From a virus: a stretch of 29,444 nucleotides of DNA. Every line of letters starts with the position of its first letter. Position 1 is the first letter of the stretch. The notes below the pieces were generated by a model. It was not told the DNA's origin and did not search any database. It was given only the letters and a program-made list of their open reading frames with translations. Location: IMG/VR virus record IMGVR_UViG_3300017744_000095, positions 1-29,444 of that record, one strand, 5' to 3'. This document shows positions 23,408 to 29,444 of the stretch, in pieces. A program made the position numbers and the translations under genes.

Positions 23408-24373
23408 TTACATTACGTTAGGTATTCGAGAACCAGATCCAGTTGGATCGAAGTTAACTACGGGTTTAGCTGAACCCCTGTAGGCGTCTAGCTCTTCTTC
23501 TAAAAGTTGTTTACACACATTCCAGTGGTAGTTGGCGCGTTCCAAATCAGCGTTGTCTTCGGCTACAGTCCCTAACAAACCATGTTTAATAGCATTGAGG
23601 TTGCTTGGCCTTACGACATCGAAGCTATTAATAAGATTTTTGAACCTCCTCTTAACCAAGACTCTAATTGTTTTCTTAGTAGCGCTTGTAGCGTCGTTGC
23701 CCAGCCTATACCTTCGGAAGTTATTAACTTTGTTAGCTTCTTGAACCGTTCCTAATTCAAGCGTATCTGATGAATCATTAACATTTACTGCCGTTATTTT
23801 TACAGGGCTAGGTAATGATGAATCCCCATTTCGTATCTCAGTAATTTTAGTAAATACCACCGCTCCTGAAGTAATGTTGTTTGAAGCTGTGTCTAGATTA
23901 GGCTTGTATGTCTGCGTAACAGGGGTGGAGGAGTTGTTTAATCCTGTTATGGTAATAAAGTTAGTCGAAGTTCGTGGGATATTAGTCGCAGGAGATACGG
24001 GACTTACAGTAATACTATAGACTTTAGACTCTTCAAGCTCGTTCACTGCCGGAGCAAACCCATCATCAACCAAACCAAAGCCGTAGAGAGTAGAACCATC
24101 TCTATTTCGTCCAGTAATTCGATAGTCATGGAATTGTGCTTTTGCCCTAACTGGGTCGTTGTCCACCAAAGCTGATACGATAGATTCCGAACCATCTGGT
24201 AGCGTGAAGTTACCGTCAGTAGTTGTAATAGTAGTCTCGTATAGTAAATCCCGCCACATGCCCATCGCATAGAGTCGGGGCATGACTAGATTTAGTTCCT
24301 GAATAAATGAGGAACCTACGGTTTTATATTTAGAGAGGGCTTCTTCTACCCCCGCTACGGTAAGAGTAGCCAT
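23408..24373 (-). CDS. Virion structural protein, possibly tail tubular/connector
   Basis: The protein has 321 residues. The N-terminal part has VMPRLYAMGMWRDLLYE and FTLPDGSESIVSALV. The C-terminal part has a run of helices, AIKHGLLGTVAEDNADLERA, followed by a short region ending in ELDAYRGSAKPVVNF. These features recall a phage structural family (LALxxxDNxDLExAxxxW...ELxxxRG) found among tail or connector genes. The middle (about 110-200) is Ser/Thr/Asn-rich and beta-like. No catalytic motif is seen. It lies between the large virion protein and the lysis cassette. A tail tubular or head-tail adaptor role is only a suggestion. Confidence 0.6.
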   Translation of the reverse strand: MATLTVAGVEEALSKYKTVGSSFIQELNLVMPRLYAMGMWRDLLYETTITTTDGNFTLPDGSESIVSALVDNDPVRAKAQFHDYRITGRNRDGSTLYGFGLVDDGFAPAVNELEESKVYSITVSPVSPATNIPRTSTNFITITGLNNSSTPVTQTYKPNLDTASNNITSGAVVFTKITEIRNGDSSLPSPVKITAVNVNDSSDTLELGTVQEANKVNNFRRYRLGNDATSATKKTIRVLVKRRFKNLINSFDVVRPSNLNAIKHGLLGTVAEDNADLERANYHWNVCKQLLEEELDAYRGSAKPVVNFDPTGSGSRIPNVM

Positions 24374-24399
24374 AAGGATATCTTAATTTAATATCCTTA
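24373..24399. repeat. AT-rich inverted repeat around the start of the 321-residue gene
   Basis: TAAGGATAT and ATATCCTTA form a perfect 9-bp inverted repeat with a 9-nt loop. On the minus strand the second arm runs straight into ATG at 24373. It overlaps the promoter-like -10 box at 24380-24385. It could be an operator, or a hairpin controlling initiation. Confidence 0.75.
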
Positions 24400-24408
24400 A
24401 TCAGTCAA
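24380..24408 (-). promoter_or_regulatory. Sigma70-like promoter before the tail/lysis operon
   Basis: On the minus strand, TTGACT (24408-24403), a 17-bp spacer and TAAGAT (24385-24380) match -35 at 5/6 and -10 at 4/6. The ATG at 24373 begins 6 bp after the -10 box, so transcription would start at or next to the start codon. Like the site at 11556-11584, it contains AAGG just after the -35 box. Confidence 0.45.
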
Positions 24409-24420
24409 GGCGGGGCTGGG

Positions 24421-26652
24421 TTAGCTCCCAGTGCAGCAACTAGTAGTCTCTTCTTCAGGTTCTTTTACAACCTTCAAGCCCTGTGAAGCACTCACATCAG
24501 CGGCATCGAGAAGGCTACCTGTCCAGTTTGTGCTTTCTCTATAAACCTCTGCGGTTCCTGTAGCGACAGGAACAGTGATAGTAACTGGAGGTAAGGAACC
24601 TTTAATTACAGACACTGGAGATCCTGCAACTGGAACAGACACAGGAGACGCCTCCCCCTTCAGGAATTTTTGTGTGTCAACTGCATTAGCAATGACTGTC
24701 GTATCGGTCATGTTCTTTTTCAAGCCAGTCACCGGAGACGCTTCACCTTTAAGGAATTTCTGATTATAATTAGCACCAGTGATTACGGGGACAGTAGTAG
24801 ATCCAGAAATTACAGATGCGGTAGTGTCTATGCTATTATGGAATGGGTTTTCTTGTATATCTGTCCCTATGATTCCCTGCCCTAAAACCGTGCTTTGAAC
24901 ACCAGCTCCAGTAGTCGTGCAGTCTTGCACACTAGTTATTTGAACAGCACTGGTAACTCCCGTTACCTGAGTAGGGTCGTGGACAAACTTGTAATCGGCA
25001 GGGGCTGATGATTCCGGCGTTGTTTCGCCCCCCAAAACCCAGTAACATTGAGTGGTGGCACTTTCACATGACCCAGATGATGAACAGGAACAAGATGTCA
25101 CACAAATTTTTACCCAAGGCAAAGTCATTTTAGTCCCCCCTGCCCACATCGTGGTGTTTGGGGTTCCTTGAATCATGTTAGAATTCACGGTTCCACCACG
25201 AACATAATCACTAACTACTGAAGCTGAAACTACCACATTATTAGCAGTTGAAGTTCCTCCTGTCCAAGCATCACTAGTTCCTAAAGTTTTTACAACGGTA
25301 GCGGGGGACCCACCAGTATGTGCACTAGTTGACATATCACCGCCAGACCAAGCTGCCGCTCTATCTGATTCAGCGTGGGCTGGTGCAGCGGATGTTGTAG
25401 TTCCTCCAGTATATGCGTTCCCTGTTGAACCCCCAGACCAAGCTGCCGCTCTATCTGATTCAGCGTGGGGTGGAGCCGCCGAAACTGGAGTTCCTGATGC
25501 AGTCAACACATCAACTTTATCAGATGAACTTGGGTATGCGGCAGCAGTTACGCTTGAGCCTACACTGCCATCGTATCCTGTTACAACTGTAACTGTGTCT
25601 AATTGTTTCTTAGTTAGTGTCTGGACAGGTAAATTTACCATGTCATTCACTAAACCATCTTCGACAACAGCCGATCGTTTAGCCCCCACATACCATTGAT
25701 TATTGAAATTGTTGCCCCTGACTACAATGGAGTTAGCATTATCTTTATCAAAGTTAGGGGTGGGCGTAATACCATCTGCTTGAAGCTCCCCATCATAGTG
25801 AACTCTTATCCTAGCTGAACCACAAAATGGGTCGGGTAAAGTGACTGGATTGCCGTCACCATCCGTCCCAGTTTGCACCTTATTTTCACACGAACCACCT
25901 ATATCTTTGATGGTTCGAAGATCTTTGAAGTCAGAAGCTTGAATGTATTCTTTATAAACATTTTTGCCCCCACCTATGTTTCGAAGGCTGTCATACCCCT
26001 TCACCCACCACAAAGGACCACGGTGACCTCTTAGACCACCGTATAGTTTTGCTTCTCGCGGGTTATCTTCACTATCACTCCATTGATCTCTATCTAACTC
26101 GCCATTCTTTATGTAAAAAATAGGAGTGTTGTATTCCCCGTTTACCCCTTGTCCGTCTTCATCTTTTATGATGTGTTGAGTTGAAGGGGGTAAATCTTTA
26201 GCCGTATGTAGCGTGTATTCAGGGGGATCAACTGCCCCATGCGGGTCCGTTTTAAATTTAGTGTAGACTACACAATTGGAAGACACACCTATGATTGTTT
26301 TATTCAGTTCGTGTATTTTGACCGCACTTGTTTTGGGGTGAACCTCATACAGGTGGGCTTTAGTAACACAAACCTGCCCATCACCATCAGGCTCATACCT
26401 AAATGGCTCATGCTCTTGACGTGGAGCAACATCTACATGGGCTATTTCTCTATCGGGTAAAGGTAGCAAACCCATTATCTGTCGATCAAAACTACTCTCC
26501 CCCTCAAGCACTGGGGATATTTCAATCGTCGGAAGCTCTTCAACCACACTTTCTATTATATCTATATCTGCATCGGGAATCGTGGACCCTGAAACTTCTT
26601 CCGGCCCCTCGGACAAATCACCACGTAGCTTTTTAAAAAACCCTTCAAGCAT
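24421..26652 (-). CDS. Large virion protein with 30-residue repeats and a Cys cluster
   Basis: This 743-residue protein belongs to no family I recognise. The N-terminal 110 residues are acidic. Residues about 110-340 are mixed beta-like, with charged loops. About 390-500 hold W(S/T)GG motifs and two 30-residue repeats around ESDRAAAWSGG. About 514-538 form a Cys-rich stretch (VTSCSCSSSGSC, then TTQCYWVLGG). About 627-667 contain two copies of QKFLKGEASPV, 30 residues apart. The C-terminus is acidic with SCC. Ser/Thr/Gly/Val-rich repeats are typical of fibres, collars or capsid decorations. It lies between a second large structural gene and the tail/connector-like gene. The role is inferred only as a virion protein. 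Confidence 0.65.
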   Translation of the reverse strand: MLEGFFKKLRGDLSEGPEEVSGSTIPDADIDIIESVVEELPTIEISPVLEGESSFDRQIMGLLPLPDREIAHVDVAPRQEHEPFRYEPDGDGQVCVTKAHLYEVHPKTSAVKIHELNKTIIGVSSNCVVYTKFKTDPHGAVDPPEYTLHTAKDLPPSTQHIIKDEDGQGVNGEYNTPIFYIKNGELDRDQWSDSEDNPREAKLYGGLRGHRGPLWWVKGYDSLRNIGGGKNVYKEYIQASDFKDLRTIKDIGGSCENKVQTGTDGDGNPVTLPDPFCGSARIRVHYDGELQADGITPTPNFDKDNANSIVVRGNNFNNQWYVGAKRSAVVEDGLVNDMVNLPVQTLTKKQLDTVTVVTGYDGSVGSSVTAAAYPSSSDKVDVLTASGTPVSAAPPHAESDRAAAWSGGSTGNAYTGGTTTSAAPAHAESDRAAAWSGGDMSTSAHTGGSPATVVKTLGTSDAWTGGTSTANNVVVSASVVSDYVRGGTVNSNMIQGTPNTTMWAGGTKMTLPWVKICVTSCSCSSSGSCESATTQCYWVLGGETTPESSAPADYKFVHDPTQVTGVTSAVQITSVQDCTTTGAGVQSTVLGQGIIGTDIQENPFHNSIDTTASVISGSTTVPVITGANYNQKFLKGEASPVTGLKKNMTDTTVIANAVDTQKFLKGEASPVSVPVAGSPVSVIKGSLPPVTITVPVATGTAEVYRESTNWTGSLLDAADVSASQGLKVVKEPEEETTSCCTGS
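24651..24770 (-). repeat. Two copies of an 11-residue motif (QKFLKGEASPV) 30 codons apart
   Basis: The motif QKFLKGEASPV occurs twice in the 743-residue gene, with starts exactly 30 residues apart and a similar but diverged sequence between and after them. At the DNA level the copies differ at several bases, so this is an older duplication than the copy pair at 25343-25469. Confidence 0.75.
25343..25469 (-). repeat. Exact 37-bp direct repeat, 90 bp apart, in the 743-residue gene
   Basis: The segments 25343-25379 and 25433-25469 are identical over 37 bp. The 90-bp period equals 30 codons and keeps the frame. Both encode HAESDRAAAWSGG with similar flanks, marking a recent internal duplication. 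Confidence 0.9.
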
Positions 26653-26658
26653 GGCAAA

Positions 26659-27912
26659 TTAAGTAAATGATGGAGGATACACGGTCCAAGAAGTTCTTAT
26701 ATATCCACCCCTAGCAGGTTCCTGTTTATCACGAACTTTAATCGATTCGGGCCAAGCTGGAGGATTAGTAGAAGGAATTTGTTTGTCATAACCAGCATAC
26801 TTATATACGGGATCACGGGTTCCAGTAGATACACGAATATTCCCTCCAGCCGATAAACATTTAGGTATGTTGATCCTCACATAAGGAGTTCCCATAGTAA
26901 ACGATTGGGGGAGCATAGCTACAGCACCCACACCAGAGAAGGGAGTGGGGGACCAAAATGTATCTATCCTAACCTTACATGGCCCACTATATCCTTCGGG
27001 GTTCATATTATATTCGGGGAATGATAGAAGCTGCCCATCCTGCCGTTCCCAAGCTGCTACGTTTACAGATTCCAAAACAGGTGGGAACGTGTGATCAATA
27101 GAAGAGAAATAAGTATCTACCGTGATCGCATTGCTTCCCAAAGGCGCACCAGCTACTAGTTCTTTTTTAACAACCTCAAACCAATCTGAAGATACTTGCT
27201 TCCCTTGTCGGTAAGAACCAATTGCTTCAGTCCCCGATAACGTAGTTCTTGTGGGTTTCCACCAAGTATTATCAGAATCAACTATGAGTGCTTGAATAGT
27301 TGCTCCTGCGCCAGTCGGAGTTTCTCCTTTGTAAAAATAGCTGATCGTGCTTTTTAGATTCCTATGGCTGAGTTCATCCCAAGCAAGTGATTCTATATTC
27401 TCGCGAACAAAATACATCCTTTGCTCAACAACAAATATACCGTCTAGCTCAGAATCTCCAATTCTCTTCTGCTCACGGCCCATTAATATGTAACCTTTAC
27501 CGCTAAAGTTCGCAGATGCAGGTTCAGTTGGCATCGCAGAACCCGCTACGTTAGTCGAATCGTCTTCAGTAAATGTGGATCGTAAGTGAATATACGTTCT
27601 CTTAACCGTATCAAACTTAGTGCTACCTAAACTAGCTTGTGAGTATTCAAAGTTATACTCATCTTGAGATGTTCTAGTATTGGCGTAATAGTAATAGTAA
27701 AGCTGACCATTAGGATCAGCTTGTTTCACATACGCAAGCGTATGATCAGGGAACTGCACACTATCAGGGTGTGCAGTTCCATATGCCGGAGGAGTCTTCC
27801 CAACCCTTTGAGCGTCTATCGTTTCAAAGAACAATAGATCTTTAACATTCGGGGATACGAATGTAAGGACTGTCTGCCGCTGGGGGCTGGGTTGATTCCT
27901 TTGTATTGGCAT
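26659..27912 (-). CDS. Uncharacterised virion structural protein
   Basis: This 417-residue protein belongs to no family I recognise. It is mostly beta-rich, with many Tyr, Ser, Thr, Gly and Pro residues and an aromatic run (LYYYYYANTR, about residue 70). No signal peptide, catalytic motif or membrane helix is seen. Its start shares one base with the stop of the 78-residue gene, and its stop lies 6 bp before the next large gene. Between fibre and repeat-rich virion genes it is most likely a tail or appendage component, an inference from position. GGAGG lies 15 nt before the ATG, farther away than usual. Confidence 0.6.
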   Translation of the reverse strand: MPIQRNQPSPQRQTVLTFVSPNVKDLLFFETIDAQRVGKTPPAYGTAHPDSVQFPDHTLAYVKQADPNGQLYYYYYANTRTSQDEYNFEYSQASLGSTKFDTVKRTYIHLRSTFTEDDSTNVAGSAMPTEPASANFSGKGYILMGREQKRIGDSELDGIFVVEQRMYFVRENIESLAWDELSHRNLKSTISYFYKGETPTGAGATIQALIVDSDNTWWKPTRTTLSGTEAIGSYRQGKQVSSDWFEVVKKELVAGAPLGSNAITVDTYFSSIDHTFPPVLESVNVAAWERQDGQLLSFPEYNMNPEGYSGPCKVRIDTFWSPTPFSGVGAVAMLPQSFTMGTPYVRINIPKCLSAGGNIRVSTGTRDPVYKYAGYDKQIPSTNPPAWPESIKVRDKQEPARGGYIRTSWTVYPPSFT

Positions 27913-28148
27913 TATTCTAGTGGGTTACCTCCACCATCAAATCCTTCAACTACCTCAACGGTTTCAAGATTTGATGGTCCCTGCTCCGGTGCTTGCTCCT
28001 GAGCTTCAGGATCGTCGGCTATTTTTCCAGCAAGGAAATTAGCAACGCCTGCGATCTTGAGTCCTCCCCCTACTGGGTTCTGAACTGCGAGATCGAGGAG
28101 TTGGATGACGGCGGTGCGTTCTTCGTCGGTTAATTCAATTGTTCTCAT
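27912..28148 (-). CDS. Small hypothetical phage protein
   Basis: The protein has 78 residues. The N-terminal LTDEERTAVIQLLDLAV followed by GGLKIAGVANFLAGKI resembles small phage proteins of unknown function that carry a similar helical pattern. The C-terminus is acidic and Gln/Pro-rich. AAGGA lies immediately before the ATG, too close for a normal Shine-Dalgarno sequence. Its stop and the start of the following structural gene share one base. Confidence 0.65.
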   Translation of the reverse strand: MRTIELTDEERTAVIQLLDLAVQNPVGGGLKIAGVANFLAGKIADDPEAQEQAPEQGPSNLETVEVVEGFDGGGNPLE

Positions 28149-28156
28149 ATCCTTGG

Positions 28157-28185
28157 AAAGTATGGTGGAAGTGTTCTTATTTCAA
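28157..28185 (-). promoter_or_regulatory. Weak promoter-like boxes before the 78-residue gene
   Basis: On the minus strand, TTGAAA (28185-28180), a 17-bp spacer and TACTTT (28162-28157) precede the ATG at 28148 by 8 bp. The -35 match is good and the -10 match weak. The geometry equals that of the two stronger late promoter candidates in this window. Confidence 0.3.
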
Positions 28186-28202
28186 GAGTTTTAATACAGA
28201 AG

Positions 28203-29444
28203 CTATTCATCTGATTCTTCAGAGTTTTCACCTTCCCCTTCAAATTCTCTTGTATCATCAACTTCTATTTCTAGTTTATCCATGTCTTTACGCTCTCCGT
28301 AAACCACATAAAAATAATTAAGAGACGCTTCTGTATTTGATCCCACAGTAACCTCTCCATCCTCTGCGATATCTTCAACATAAAGGTCTTGATTCGGTCC
28401 AATAGCAGTGAGTTCTACCGTCATTGAATCAAGGTGGACTAAACCACTCCAATAATCAGGCATCTCAATTGTATTAGATTTGCTCCTGCCCCTAAAGTAA
28501 ACACCTACTTCTGGACCCTCAAGACTTGAGTGGATTAATCTCTTACCTTCTTTAGTTGGGTGCGGTATTGAGAAGTTTTTAGAATATCCATAGATATTAC
28601 CAGAAACTGTCAGGTTGGAAGTACTAGAACTATTACCAATATCTACACTCCCTCTAGCGATTTTCATCACTTCAGTTCCCCCACCAGCACTCGCGCTACC
28701 ATACCTAAATGTAGCTATCTTCTGAGTGCTGCCTGAGTTGGGTGACTGCACATACAGGACATAGTTACTCGCTCCGGTGTTTCTTGTAATTAAGCTATAA
28801 CTAGTGCTTGAAGCATCGGTCCTTAATGCGTTTGCATAAACAACCCCATTAACATCAACACCATCCGTTTTAACCCTAAACCTTTCAGTGCCAGCGACTA
28901 CTGTTCTACAGTAGGAGTTGTTTGACCAATGGATATAATCATTACTGTCATAACCAATGTAACTAATGCTATCTCTTAGATCGGTCTCTAGTAGGAATTG
29001 AGTTCCGCTAAGGTCTAAGCCCCTACCTGCTGAGTATGTTGTATTGGTGTCAGTGTTTGTGTCCGTCCAAGGGACGTGAACATACATTTTCTCTGACGAA
29101 ACTTCGACAGGGTAATACTTACCACTTTCAGTATATCCAATCTTGAAACCACCTCTTGTCGAACTAGACCCAGCAGGTAAAGAATAGTTATTCGCACTAG
29201 TAGCAATACCGTCGAGCTTAGTCTTGAGCGTAGAGGTAAAGTTCTTTTGAGTCAGCCCACCATCGCCTACAGAGTAAGTTGTGTTCGTGGTAACATAACC
29301 AGCACCGTTGGTAAGCTGGTTGTTATTGGTAATGTAGTTAGCGTTTGTAGCTCCGGTGTAACCAAGATTTCCAAGGGTCAACGTCCTAGTCCCCATGCTA
29401 GTGATAACACCATCAGTAACATAAATGTTATCAATGATAGTAGA
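28203..29444 (-). CDS. Tail fibre protein, C-terminal part (N-terminus off the right edge)
   Basis: The frame is open to the window edge (414 codons visible); the ATG at 29396 is only an internal Met. The N-terminal visible part is a Gly/Asn/Thr-rich fibre shaft with repeats such as NTDTNTTYS and NLGYTGATNANYITNNNQLT. The C-terminal 130 residues contain KNFSIPHPTKEGKRLIHSS, EGPEVGVYFRGR, DYWSGLVHLDSMTVELTAIG and YFYVVYGERKDMDKLEIEVD. This block closely resembles the C-terminal domain I recall from cyanophage and other marine phage fibres. An acidic tail (EGEGENSEESDE) ends it. It should bind the host surface. It is the first gene of the visible minus-strand virion block. Confidence 0.85.
   Translation of the reverse strand, partial: STIIDNIYVTDGVITSMGTRTLTLGNLGYTGATNANYITNNNQLTNGAGYVTTNTTYSVGDGGLTQKNFTSTLKTKLDGIATSANNYSLPAGSSSTRGGFKIGYTESGKYYPVEVSSEKMYVHVPWTDTNTDTNTTYSAGRGLDLSGTQFLLETDLRDSISYIGYDSNDYIHWSNNSYCRTVVAGTERFRVKTDGVDVNGVVYANALRTDASSTSYSLITRNTGASNYVLYVQSPNSGSTQKIATFRYGSASAGGGTEVMKIARGSVDIGNSSSTSNLTVSGNIYGYSKNFSIPHPTKEGKRLIHSSLEGPEVGVYFRGRSKSNTIEMPDYWSGLVHLDSMTVELTAIGPNQDLYVEDIAEDGEVTVGSNTEASLNYFYVVYGERKDMDKLEIEVDDTREFEGEGENSEESDE

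Noticed and set aside
26658-26690. Promoter-like TTGGAC-17 bp-TTACTT before the 743-residue gene
   Set aside because: The geometry fits the other sites but the -10 match is only 2 of 6, which is too weak to list.

Overview
The window looks like part of the genome of a tailed double-stranded DNA phage, probably from an aquatic or marine sample. It has a moderately low GC content, almost no spacing between genes, and many 1-14 bp gene overlaps. It contains a terminase, a lysis cassette, a phage-type replication set, a fibre protein whose C-terminus resembles those of cyanophage and marine phage fibres, and a very large polyvalent virion-type protein. The host cannot be named from the sequence. 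There are no tRNA genes, integrase, RNA polymerase, CRISPR array or insertion sequence. The portal and major capsid genes are not in the window.

Layout: (1) 1-13368, minus strand. The terminase large subunit (11581-13368) is followed by two helical, probably internal-virion, proteins. After them comes a single reading frame that stays open from 9283 to the left edge (more than 3,090 codons), with a HEYIH metallopeptidase domain and a domain resembling HhH-GPD glycosylases. (2) 13393-21420, plus strand, the packaging-start and replication block. It holds a terminase-small-like HTH protein, two unknown small proteins, a RuvC-like resolvase, a small conserved phage protein, a Cas4/RecB-like Fe-S nuclease, a putative ssDNA-binding protein and a small coiled-coil protein. 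A structured-RNA candidate and an intrinsic terminator follow, then DNA polymerase A with Leu at the 762-equivalent position, then a primase-helicase. (3) 21386-29444, minus strand, read from right to left. It holds a tail fibre (open at the right edge), a small protein, two large virion proteins, a tail/connector-like protein, and a compact lysis cassette. The cassette is a holin-like protein, an overlapping spanin-like pair, a second holin-like protein and an amidase endolysin. A small HExxE peptidase and a PD-(D/E)XK nuclease complete the block.

The plus-strand block is therefore flanked on both sides by late genes on the other strand, with a divergence point at about 13380 and a convergence at about 21400. 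Polymerase, primase-helicase, ssDNA-binding protein, Fe-S nuclease and RuvC-like resolvase form a replication and recombination set. The minus-strand genes build, package and release virions.

The most unusual signals are the giant multi-domain protein, the divergent terminase subunits, and repeated TTG(A)-17 bp-TA promoter-like boxes placed 6-8 bp before start codons, which would give nearly leaderless mRNAs. Others are five tandem TAA stops between two virion genes, an 8-bp tandem repeat that includes a start codon, a pseudoknot-capable RNA before the polymerase, and 30-residue repeats in the 743-residue virion protein. All functional calls come from motifs and memory of families; no database search was run.
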